Of a DNA stretch of 26,314 nt, positions 18,641-26,314 are shown piece after piece (the stretch's first letter is position 1; each line of letters starts with the position of its first letter). The notes below the pieces were generated by a model that saw only the letters and a list, made by a program, of their open reading frames with translations, did not search any database and was not told the origin of the DNA. Made by a program: the position numbers and the translations under genes. The stretch is from Ramicandelaber brevisporus. Its lineage: Eukaryota > Kickxellomycota > Ramicandelaberales > Ramicandelaberaceae. The stretch is from positions 52,401 to 78,714 of the forward strand of contig MU602699.1 of NCBI GenBank assembly GCA_025201865.1, written 5' to 3'.

Positions 18641-19525
18641 ATGTACGGCTACGGTGGAAGCAGCAGCGGCGGCAGCGGCGGTTATGGCGGCGGTTACGGT
18701 GGTGCAAGCTCTGGCGGAGGCGGAGGCGGCTTTATGTCCTCTGCTGGCGGTATGGCTGACTCCACTGCTGGAGGCTCCGGTGGCGGTGGTGGTGGTGGTG
18801 GTCGCAAGGCAAACTCTCTTCGCCCAGTTACGATTGCCCAGCTCAACCGTATCCCTGCTGGCCATTCCGAATCCATCTTGCTGTTGGACGGCAGTGAAGT
18901 CACTCAGGTATCCGTAGTGGCTGTCGTTCGTCGTATCAAAAAGCAGGGCAACATTCTGACATACACGATTGAAGATGGCACAGGCACTATTGAGGTGCGT
19001 GAGTTTATGGTTGAGGATCCAGACGATCCAGCTGACGATGAAGATGATGGAAGCGATGCAGGTGGCAAAGCAGGCTGTCCCATTGAGAAATATGGATTCT
19101 TTGTTGGTGGTTTGAGATCGTTTAACAGCAAGATGAATGTGAATGCAATGAGTGTATCCCAAGTAACGGATCCGAATCAGATTACATTCCATTACTTGGC
19201 GGCCATTGAATCATCTCTGTACTATCAGAGAAAGAATGGCCTAATTGCTGGCAATGGTGGATCTGCTGCTGGAGGAGCAGGAGGAGGAGGAGACGCTAGT
19301 GGCGCTGCGGGCGAGGTGGATTTGTCGGCTTTGAGTCCAGTTGAGAAGGCAGTGTTTATGGAGGTCAAAAAGGACCAGAGCGAGCAAGGAATGCACGTTG
19401 ATGCGCTCACTCTCCTGTTGGCTAATATGGCTACTTCGGACGCAGTTAAGCTGGCTGTAAAGAAACTTAGCGAAGACGGAATGTTGTACGAGACTGTTGA
19501 TAACTTCCATTTCAAGACTACTTAA
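18641..19525 (+). CDS. RPA2: Replication protein A 32-kDa subunit
   Basis: The protein has 294 residues, with ATG at 18641 after CACA. RPA2 is the middle subunit of the single-strand-DNA-binding heterotrimer used in replication, repair and recombination. The N-terminal 55 residues are Gly/Ser/Tyr-rich (GYGGSSSGG type), where other eukaryotes have the phosphorylated tail. An OB fold follows (about 62-205): VTIAQLNRI, then TQVSVVAVVRRIKK, TYTIEDGTGTIEVREF, FFVGGLRSFNSKMNVNA and QITFHYLAAIE. An acidic insert (about 125-145, DPDDPADDEDDG) lengthens one loop. After a Gly/Ala linker, a winged-helix domain (about 229-294) ends the protein, typical of RPA32 and used for binding repair partners. No intron is seen. 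Confidence 0.92.
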   Translation: MYGYGGSSSGGSGGYGGGYGGASSGGGGGGFMSSAGGMADSTAGGSGGGGGGGGRKANSLRPVTIAQLNRIPAGHSESILLLDGSEVTQVSVVAVVRRIKKQGNILTYTIEDGTGTIEVREFMVEDPDDPADDEDDGSDAGGKAGCPIEKYGFFVGGLRSFNSKMNVNAMSVSQVTDPNQITFHYLAAIESSLYYQRKNGLIAGNGGSAAGGAGGGGDASGAAGEVDLSALSPVEKAVFMEVKKDQSEQGMHVDALTLLLANMATSDAVKLAVKKLSEDGMLYETVDNFHFKTT

Positions 19526-19740
19526 TTACTGCCACTATTTTTACAACAATTCGTTTAAAGCGGCAAATTGGTTGATTTGGCAAAAGTATGTTAAATAGAG
19601 AGTGAGGAGGAGTAGGAGGGGAAAGTAACTAATGAGTAGCGCGAAAATAATAATAAAATATATAGTAAAAGAAGGAAAGAAAACAAACAAACAAACAAAC
19701 ACAGGAAGAAAGAAAGGAAGAAAGGAAGAAAGGTATGGTA

Positions 19741-22071
19741 TTATGCAGGAGGAGGGAATGTGGCTGGAGCAGGGTTGTTTGATGTAGCAACTTCAGCGGC
19801 AGTTCGACGAGTTCTGCGGCGTCTGGCTCTTGATCTGGATACATTGACTACAATTGTCTCCATTTCAGCTGGATTACTGTTGTTTGTTTCATTTGTAGGC
19901 TGATTGGTTCTGCGGTTGATTACATTAGCTAGAGAGTGACGCATTCTTTCCACATAAGTTAGTGGTTGTTGCTGCTGCTGCTGTTGCTGTTGCTGCTCTT
20001 GTTCATTAGATGTGTTATCACCTCTATTAAATACATTGGTCACAAATTGCATCATAATTCTGTTTGTAGCCGGGTCTCTAACTACAACCCTCAGTGGCCC
20101 ACCATTGCCGCCTCTGAATCTAGCCACGCCTTCAGAAGAGGCTGAGGTGATTCTTTCATTGAAGGCTTGGGCCAATGCCTCACCAGTAGCCTGCTGAGTG
20201 TTTCTTTCGTATTGCTCGACTTCACTGCTTGTACGCAAATCTGTTCTGCATAGTGGACATTTGGCAGATGTGCGCGACAAATAAGGATCTATGCAATCTG
20301 TATGGAATATATGCTTGCAATCCAGCAATCTAACAGTGTCTCCCACCGCATAGTCATCGAGGCATATACTGCATGGCTCGGCATTACCATTATTATTAAC
20401 AATATTGTTAGCAGTAGAACCAGCATCAACAAAGGAATGAGAGGTTGTAGCCTGTCGATGTGCAGCGACTGCAGCTGTGGCAGATGCAGCCACTGCAATC
20501 TCAGCTTCAGTCTCGCGATGTGCATCTTCATTATCCATGTCCATATCCTCATCATCATCGCTACTGCCTACAACATCGCCCTCGTTTGAGTTGTTGTTGT
20601 TGTTAGTGTCTGCTGTGGCGCTGGTTTCTGGATGACTCACTACATCGATTGTGTCAGTTGATGTTGCAGCCAGTGGATGAGTATCATTGACATTATCGTC
20701 TGCCTTCTCCTTGCTTTCTACAACTGAATACTGATGTCTCTGGTCCAGCACTGAGGCAAGGTTGTCCTTAGTCAGTACAATTTCAGGGAAGCGCTTTGGA
20801 TCAGTTGTTGGAGGAGGTCTGCTTCTGTTCAGTCTCCGCTGATGAGAAGCCAACTGTCTGGCCACATCTTGAATTAGCAGTCGCTCTCTCTCACTAAATG
20901 GCAAGTGTCTATTGACAACCCTTTTGTACAAACTATAGGATGCTGCCAGTACTAGCACTGCCAATCCAAACCCACCAACCACCCATGCCCACGCTGTAAA
21001 TCCAGATATATTCACATTGTCATTTAAACTCGGAGTGCCATCTGCGAGCAAAGGTACAAAGCTGATAATGATGTCAAGAACGCCAATTGATGATTTGGTG
21101 GGTGGAAATGTTGAGGCATCAACCATGTCCCTCAAGAGCCGCCCTTGATCTGGATTGAGAATAACTGTAAAGAACTGCGGGTTGTTTGTAGTGTTGTATG
21201 CCATGTTAAACAATCGGAGAGACGCTTCATCTGCTGGATCCAATCCTGGATACACAAAGCCTGCACTGTTGGGTGGTGGAACTGATGGACCTTTGCCACC
21301 GAATGGAGTCACTGGGAAGTTCGGGAGCACTGACTCTGAAACAGCTGGCGGCTGTAATACACCTTTGCCGTCAGTGAATGCACCACTGGGAATAGTCACG
21401 TTCTTATCCACTATGTTTTTGTAGCCAGGCTGATGGAATAGGAATAGTGATTCAAACTTCTCGGCTCCAGCTGCCTGTTGCTTTGCTGTCAATACTGCCT
21501 GATATGCATCTGGCGCAGTGGCATCGATGGCTGCAATTGCAATGAATGTATACGGAGTCAATGGCAGAGTCAAATTTGTAAATGTCGCCAAGTTGAATAT
21601 TGGTCTGGATACTGTAACATAGGTGTTTCGATCGACTCCCGGCCATGACTGCGCAATCGCCATGCGAGATTTTGATGAATTTGCAACTAATGCTACTTGG
21701 GACATGATGCTGGTTGTTGTGCTCTGCATCGTCGCATTGCCCTGCAAAAGCTGAAGCATGAACCAGTTTGACTGTGGAGGAGGCAATAAGCTTGGCGCAG
21801 GAACACTGGTTGAGCTCAATGCTGAACTCGGCGGTATAGATGCAGACGCAGTTACAGAAGTTGCCGATCCAGATGCCGATGGAAAAGCTGACGTTGATGT
21901 TACTGTCGGAGTTGACGATGGAGATGGTTGTGCAATAACTGAGATTGGTAATAGCTGAATAACACTCAATATCAGCACGAGCATTAGCAACAGCGAGCGT
22001 TTGTCGCTCGACCGGCTGTGTTGCTGCTGTTGCCGCTGTTGCCGCTGTTGCTGCTGCTGCAGATGAGACAT
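19741..22071 (-). CDS. Membrane-anchored RING-H2 E3 ubiquitin ligase
   Basis: The protein has 776 residues, from an ATG (complement of 22069-22071) to TAA. A Gln-rich start is followed by a hydrophobic signal or anchor (27-47), a Ser/Thr/Pro-rich and then folded lumenal or outer region (48-355), and one membrane span (about 356-380). The cytosolic part holds acidic/Asn-rich linkers and a RING-H2 finger at 567-608 with spacing C-x2-C-x14-C-x-H-x2-H-x2-C-x11-C-x2-C. The C-terminal tail has a polyQ run and a basic patch (SRARRRRTRR). The layout matches PA-TM-RING proteins that ubiquitinate membrane cargo at endosome, vacuole or Golgi, but I could not confirm a protease-associated domain in the lumenal part. 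It is convergent with RPA2 (215-bp spacer). Confidence 0.88.
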   Translation of the reverse strand: MSHLQQQQQRQQRQQQQHSRSSDKRSLLLMLVLILSVIQLLPISVIAQPSPSSTPTVTSTSAFPSASGSATSVTASASIPPSSALSSTSVPAPSLLPPPQSNWFMLQLLQGNATMQSTTTSIMSQVALVANSSKSRMAIAQSWPGVDRNTYVTVSRPIFNLATFTNLTLPLTPYTFIAIAAIDATAPDAYQAVLTAKQQAAGAEKFESLFLFHQPGYKNIVDKNVTIPSGAFTDGKGVLQPPAVSESVLPNFPVTPFGGKGPSVPPPNSAGFVYPGLDPADEASLRLFNMAYNTTNNPQFFTVILNPDQGRLLRDMVDASTFPPTKSSIGVLDIIISFVPLLADGTPSLNDNVNISGFTAWAWVVGGFGLAVLVLAASYSLYKRVVNRHLPFSERERLLIQDVARQLASHQRRLNRSRPPPTTDPKRFPEIVLTKDNLASVLDQRHQYSVVESKEKADDNVNDTHPLAATSTDTIDVVSHPETSATADTNNNNNSNEGDVVGSSDDDEDMDMDNEDAHRETEAEIAVAASATAAVAAHRQATTSHSFVDAGSTANNIVNNNGNAEPCSICLDDYAVGDTVRLLDCKHIFHTDCIDPYLSRTSAKCPLCRTDLRTSSEVEQYERNTQQATGEALAQAFNERITSASSEGVARFRGGNGGPLRVVVRDPATNRIMMQFVTNVFNRGDNTSNEQEQQQQQQQQQQPLTYVERMRHSLANVINRRTNQPTNETNNSNPAEMETIVVNVSRSRARRRRTRRTAAEVATSNNPAPATFPPPA

Positions 22072-22977
22072 GCTAACTGCCGTTGTTTGAGAAATATGTG
22101 CTGTTGTTGTGTGAGAGCGAGTGTTGCCGCAGTTCCGTATGTATGTATGTGTTGTGTGTGCTGTGTGCTAGCTGGAAATGATTGACAGCCCTTCGAAAAA
22201 AGAAAAAAGCAAGAGAGTGTATGTGTATGAAATGTGTGAGTGATCTTCTATAACGCAGTTCAGCAGTAGTGGCCCAGTACGTGCTTCCTGTTGCTCGAGC
22301 TGGCTGCTGTTCTGCTTTATACTGTTCGTTCGTTCGTTCAGCAGCTTCTGCTTACTTGATGTTGTCAAAAAGCGCTTGGAAAGAAGGAAGGAAAGAATAA
22401 TAAACGAGATGCACGGAGCTGAGTTTGATGTTTGTATCACAGCAAAAAGAACTGGAACGAAGCACGAGGAGGAGGAGGAGTGGCCGGCGTATCAGCAATG
22501 GCGATGGCGCTTTTTGTATGTAATTTACTTTTCTTTCTTTCTATCTTTCTATCTTTCTATCTTTCTGTCTTTCTAACTTGACTGGCTGAACGGTATAACA
22601 GTATAACGGAAGTGAGCTGCCTTGGCAACGAGGAATGGAAGAAAACGAATATTGTGACACCAACCAAGCAGCACATGCCATGTACCCAGTCTGCGGCATC
22701 CATGCTGACAGTGGAAAAGCACAGTCAAATCGACAGCCCACTTTTATCTGCCCAAGTGCGGCATATTTGTTGAACCAGTCAGTGGAAAATGAGAGTGAAT
22801 CGACAGCATATCCGACGTGTATTGCAGTTTGCAGTTTGTTGTTTTCTGCTTTTGTAGTGTTTAAAAATACACATTGGCCGCCACTCACTCCACTCACTTT
22901 ACTCAACAGTAAACAGTACACAGTGAACAGAGTCTACTTTAAAAAAGGATCAAAGTTGTTTCTGTTATGGAAATCAG
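22072..22977. promoter_or_regulatory. Upstream region of the RING-H2 gene and 3' flank of the DJ-1 gene
   Basis: This spacer of about 906 bp lies between two minus-strand genes. It includes GTTCGTTCGTTCGTTC at about 22324-22339 and a tetranucleotide-type TTTCTATC run at 22531-22575. The two opposing ORFs (22541-22921 minus, starting at GTG; 22635-23102 plus, running into the DJ-1 gene) do not look like real proteins. Confidence 0.45.
22531..22575. repeat. TTTCTATC microsatellite
   Basis: About five imperfect 8-bp TTTCTATC/TTTCTTTC units lie in intergenic DNA. Confidence 0.85.
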
Positions 22978-23214
22978 TTAATTGCCTTTGGTCGGATCTG
23001 GATAGAGGCCAGAGAAGTCATCCTTGTTTGGATCAGTGTTCCAGACATACTCGGCATTGTTCACGGCAAACTTCGCCGCCGGGAGACCCCAGATACGATT
23101 GATCAGCTGCGCAGCTGCATCAATGCCAGCCGACACGCCAGCCGACGAAATCACATTGCCATCCTCGACCCAGCGTGCATGGTACACCCACTTCGTGTTC
23201 TTGCCGTATTCCAT

Positions 23215-23371
23215 CACCTCCTTGAACACAACCTTGTTGGTTGTAGCACGCTTACCGTCAAGCACACCAGCCTTTGCAATCAGCGTCTTCTTGGTGCCAG
23301 CACCTCCTTGAACACAACCTTGTTGGTTGTAGCACGCTTACCGTCAAGCACACCAGCCTTTGCAATCAGCG
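23215..23371. repeat. 71-bp direct repeat (period 86) in the DJ-1 gene
   Basis: Bases 23215-23285 and 23301-23371 are identical. The 15 bp between them (23286-23300) match 23399-23413 at 14 of 15 positions, so the extra copy is the original segment with 27 bp missing. The net gain of 86 bp breaks the frame. Confidence 0.95.
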
Positions 23372-23637
23372 CAGCGCCAGTGCACACGGACAATGTCATC
23401 TTCTTGGTGCCGGCAGCGGCTTTCTTGACAAAGTCAATGGCCGCAGTAGAGTTGGCAGCCGACCAAGTGCCTAGACCGCCTGGAATCAAAAAGACATCGG
23501 GCTTGGTAGGAGCGTTGTCAAAAGAGTAATCGGCTGATACCACGACACCGCCGCGTGAGCGGACCGGACGACCATCAGCAGAGACGATGCGGATATCGAG
23601 ATTTGGAACGTAGACGAACAATTCCAGTGGGCCAAAC

Positions 23638-23675
23638 AGGTCGAGGAGCTCAAACTAGGTCGAGGAGCTCAAACT
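23638..23675. repeat. Perfect 19-bp tandem duplication in the DJ-1 gene
   Basis: AGGTCGAGGAGCTCAAACT occurs twice in a row. On the minus strand the extra copy changes ...LLDL-F-G-P... into ...LLDLV followed by a stop. Confidence 0.95.
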
Positions 23676-23832
23676 CATCGTAAACGTAGCCAAGGACAGT
23701 GGAGCGCTTCGCTGTTGTTGTTGTTGCTGCCGCTGCATCCGCCGCTGCGTTCGGTGTATCACCAAGCACGACAGTGGCTGCTTGCTGGAGCAATACAAAC
23801 AGGAGCACTAGCAGAAAAGAGTGCACCTTCAT

Positions 23833-25065
23833 TTGGATTGATTGGCTGATTGGTTGGTTGGTGGTGAGAAGAAGAAGAAGACGAAGAAGAAAGGCTGAAA
23901 ATATATCTGGCACAAAAGTAAGGAGGTGAGGCGGGGTGGCGGATGATGGAGAGAAGATGCAGCGAAGGAGCGAACAGAATCAAGACGCTCGATTGATGGT
24001 TATTTATCCTGGTCGGACTCGCTTGAGATATATTTAGAACGCGGCTTCTCGGATTAACAGTATCCGATTGCTAGCGTAATAGGGTCACTGGAAAGAGGGG
24101 GAAGAGGTGAAGGATGAGTGCGAGTTTATTGACCAATTTTTCACTATGGAGCTGCGCAATGTGCTCACTTGGTACCAGATGTCTAAGAATACATTTGACT
24201 ATCACTGGCAATAGTTGATGAATCACTTTGCAGGCTGAGAATGGATGATGTTTTTTTCTGCTGATGATGAAGTTACAGTTAGTCCTTGAGTTCAAGCGAC
24301 TCTCCATCTTCAGTTTACTGTTCTCGATATTGGCATACAGGTTCACACAGACAGACTGCAAATCGCAACTTCACAATAGGAACCAAGTTAACATTTTACT
24401 TTGCACAGAGTGTGAACATATGAGGGTATTGTGAGAGGAATGGAGTGAAATATATAGAGGCGAATCCTCTCATTGATTTGCTTTCTTCCATTGTAGATTC
24501 GTATCTACACGCGCGTGTGTATATGTATGTTCGTATTTGCAGTATGAAAGTTCATCCGTCTGCAGCCACGCATTGCAATTTAGATTTCCCACAGCCAGTC
24601 AAATTAATCTGCCAATTAGTGCTCGTTCACACTGGCTGGCTGGCTCGCTGGCTCGCTGGCTGGGTGTCAATGGCTGTCGACGTGTTTGCAAGCACAGTTC
24701 ACCACAATCGACGATTTTTGCGCATATTTGTTGGCTCATCAGCACTCTTTCTTTTCTTCTTCAAAAAATAACAGAACAGAAACCCGATCGACTATTGTTT
24801 CCTGCACCTCCTTTATTACACTCTGCCTGCTTCTCGATTGTTCTACTTGCCTGTGTGTATCAAGGGTCGCGAGAGGAATACTACGGTTGGTACTGTTTGC
24901 TTTCTTTCTTTCCTTCCTCCCTTCCTTCTTTCTTTCCTTCTTTGCTACCTCGTTTTTTTTTTGTTGTTTTGTACGCCTCTCGCAACTTGACGTCAGCTTC
25001 AACGATCTAGCTCGTTCTTTAGATACGTTCTCCCATCTTCCTCGGACTTCTTTTTGTTTTTTTAA
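23833..25065. promoter_or_regulatory. Divergent promoter region, DJ-1 gene and right-hand gene
   Basis: This is a spacer of about 1.2 kb. An ATAAATA (TATA-like) sequence on the minus strand lies near 24000-24006, about 170 bp before the DJ-1 start. A TATATA lies near 24451. A GGCTGGCTCGCT repeat spans 24636-24663, and a strong pyrimidine tract (about 24898-24971, TTTCTTTCC/CCTTCC units, then nine or more T) precedes the plus-strand gene. A 78-codon minus-strand ORF (24071-24307) has an ATG but no recognisable features. Confidence 0.45.
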
Positions 25066-26205
25066 ATGCCAACGTGGTTGGAGACGCAACGCGCCAAGGT
25101 GACTCGCGCTACCAGCCGGTCATCATACAGCCAAGCTGCTGCCTCTGCAGTGTCAGGAAATGGCGAGTCTACCACGTCTGAGTCTGTTGCGGCCGGCGAG
25201 GTGGCCAACTCTAGTACCGGTGTCGGCTCTACTCCTCCTGTAACAACGCCGTCCTCCACGCTTGTTCAACCACCGACAGCAGCAGTAGTGTCGTCTGTTG
25301 ATGCAACTGTTGTGAGCGAGGCTGATCCCTCTCCAAGTACTGTCTTTAGTGGTGAGACAACAACAGCAACAACAGTGGGAGCAGCAGTAGGAGCAACAAC
25401 AACAACAACAACAGCAACAGCAGCAACAGCAACGCCGCCTTCTGTCATTATTACCAGTCTTGAACAGTCGGGTGCTGTTGCAGGCGAGAGTAATAGTGGC
25501 GACACAACAGCAGCAGCAGCAGCAGCAGCAGCGCCAGCGGAAGGAGCTACAGTGGGAGGCAGTCCACCGGTGGTTGTCATCCCGCCGTCACCTGGCAAAA
25601 GAATGGGAAGCTTCTCATTCCGCAATTTGCCATCAATTGTTGCAGCTGCATTTTCACCATCTTCGCAGTCTGGAAGCAGTAGATTGCCATGGGGAAGAAA
25701 CAAGAGCAAAGAAACTAAAAACGGATCGGACAAGTCGTCGTCATCAGCGGCAGGATCAGCGTCACAAATGTCACATTCAGCCGTAAATGAAACATCATCA
25801 GCTGAAGGATCGGATGTTGAGGGCAGTGATAACGATAGACAGCAACAGAAACAACAACCACAGCCACAGCCACAGCAACAACAACAGCAGCAGTCACAAC
25901 AGCAGCAACAGCAGGATGTATCAACAGTGACCGTGGTCAGGAGTGGAAGTGTGCAGCGACAAGCTACGTCACCACTATCAAAGAGCATTGTTACTGGCGA
26001 GACAGGAGAGGATGAGGATATGGATGATGTGGAGATATCATCACCGCCCTCAATGAACATGGGCAGTCCATTGTCAAAAGTGTATCCATCTGGAGTGGGA
26101 TTGTCACCAGATGGTCGCTTACTATCAAAAAGGTATGTCTATCCATCAACAATCACGCACACATTATTGAACAAGTGCCAACAAGTGATATCAACTAACT
26201 CCTGA
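25066..26205 (+). CDS. Low-complexity Ser/Ala/Gln-rich protein, unknown; 3' end uncertain
   Basis: The ATG at 25066 in AAATG context gives 379 codons to TGA at 26203-26205. Most of it is disordered: Thr/Ala runs (about 105-127), a poly-Ala stretch (about 148-158) and a Gln/Pro run (about 263-284). Between them are short conserved-looking blocks: GKRMGSFSFRNLPSIVAAAF, RLPWGRNKSKE, and near the end SPLSKVYPSGVGLSPDGRL. No catalytic domain, signal peptide or membrane span is seen. Shortly after the last block is AG|GTATGT (26131-26138), a consensus fungal 5' splice site, with a CTAAC branch-like motif near 26195. The last 24 codons may therefore be intron and the gene may continue past the window, so this could be the disordered N-terminus of a larger protein. 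Family unknown. Confidence 0.6.
   Translation: MPTWLETQRAKVTRATSRSSYSQAAASAVSGNGESTTSESVAAGEVANSSTGVGSTPPVTTPSSTLVQPPTAAVVSSVDATVVSEADPSPSTVFSGETTTATTVGAAVGATTTTTTATAATATPPSVIITSLEQSGAVAGESNSGDTTAAAAAAAAPAEGATVGGSPPVVVIPPSPGKRMGSFSFRNLPSIVAAAFSPSSQSGSSRLPWGRNKSKETKNGSDKSSSSAAGSASQMSHSAVNETSSAEGSDVEGSDNDRQQQKQQPQPQPQQQQQQQSQQQQQQDVSTVTVVRSGSVQRQATSPLSKSIVTGETGEDEDMDDVEISSPPSMNMGSPLSKVYPSGVGLSPDGRLLSKRYVYPSTITHTLLNKCQQVISTNS
25850..25917 (+). repeat. CAG/CAA/CCA run encoding Gln/Pro tract
   Basis: Mixed CAG, CAA and CCA codons encode the Gln/Pro-rich tract of the right-hand gene; the mixture suggests an older, purified repeat. Confidence 0.8.
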
Positions 26206-26314
26206 GTAGTGCACGAGCTTGTTTTGTTTTGTTTTTGTTTCCCTTTGTTTTTACTGACAATTGTCTTTGCTTTTGCTATTTTGTTTTTGTTATTTGTCCC
26301 GGCATGCTGGGTTG

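Larger units (their letters stand above)
22978..23832 (-). pseudogene. Secreted DJ-1/PfpI-family protein, frame broken by two duplications
   Basis: The ATG complements 23830-23832. Residues 1-24 are a clear signal peptide (MKVHSFLLVLLFVLLQ..., likely cut after VLG). The start of a DJ-1/PfpI domain follows (DEFELLDL, normally continuing GPLE). A 19-bp duplication at 23638-23675 then puts TGA in frame. The domain resumes in another frame with the nucleophile-elbow motif SVCTGAA and the family's A-G-V-L-D-G-K-R-A-T-T segment. It is broken again by an 86-bp duplication, and finishes intact with SAGVSAGIDAAAQLI to TAA at 22978. Without the two extra copies it would be about 249 residues, a normal length for this class (nearest to isonitrile-hydratase-like and ThiJ/PfpI proteins). 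All other family motifs are intact, so it is a very recent pseudogene or an assembly or allele error. Secretion is unusual for the family. Confidence 0.75.

Noticed and set aside
22541-23102. Opposing ORFs between the RING and DJ-1 genes
   Set aside because: One starts at GTG, the other runs into the DJ-1 coding region in antisense. Neither has recognisable features.
24071-24361. Minus-strand ORF of 96 codons (78 from its first ATG)
   Set aside because: No leader, domain or composition signal; could be real only with transcript support.
1-26314. Transposons, tRNA or rRNA genes, CRISPR arrays, gene cluster for a new pathway
   Set aside because: I saw no terminal repeats with a transposase, no A/B-box tRNA pattern, no spaced repeat array, and neighbouring genes share no pathway.

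Overview
The window looks like nuclear DNA of a eukaryotic microbe, most likely an early-diverging fungus. This placement is inferred from gene content and no rRNA or other marker is present. It has a fungal-style monocarboxylate-porter (MCT) transporter, a PTS2-tagged peroxisomal thiolase, RPA2, a RING-H2 membrane protein, a TMEM135-type protein and an I78-type peptidase inhibitor. Genes lie on both strands with their own spacers, and there are no Shine-Dalgarno sites or operons. Starts are ATGs in AT-rich or CACC contexts, pyrimidine-rich leaders are common, and CAG/CAA or GAT/AAT triplet runs occur in coding and leader DNA. Most genes are single uninterrupted ORFs, so introns appear rare.

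Layout. 1-282 (+): the 3' end of a beta/gamma-crystallin-like protein. 823-1137 (-): a small secreted protein. 1684-1935 (-): an I78-like inhibitor, divergent from 2290-6299 (+), a large AT-hook plus SANT/Myb nuclear protein. 7109-9712 (+): an orphan membrane protein, convergent with 10187-11995 (-), a TMEM135-like protein. 12554-13363 (+): a polyQ PLD6/Zucchini-like HKD protein, convergent with 13457-14113 (-), a cysteine-rich orphan. 14737-15999 (+): 3-ketoacyl-CoA thiolase, convergent with 16174-17496 (-), the MCT transporter. 18041-18413 (+): a doubtful, frame-split small gene. 18641-19525 (+): RPA2, convergent with 19741-22071 (-), the RING-H2 protein. 22978-23832 (-): a secreted DJ-1/PfpI protein with a broken frame. 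25066-26205 (+): a low-complexity protein near the right edge.

The genes do not form a pathway. They are an ordinary mix of housekeeping (thiolase, RPA2), membrane/transport, chromatin and secreted functions, with several lineage orphans. Convergent pairs have short 3' spacers (93 to about 474 bp), while divergent pairs have longer shared promoter regions.

The most unusual signal is a set of four recent-looking direct duplications with periods of 19, 86, 105 (95+10) and 116 bp. The three in coding DNA all break frame. The 116-bp one, in the AT-hook/SANT gene, duplicates an AG|GTAAAG site, so removing exactly one period as a spliceosomal intron restores a single 1297-codon frame. It is either a newborn intron made by tandem duplication or an assembly/allelic artefact, and read or RNA data would decide.
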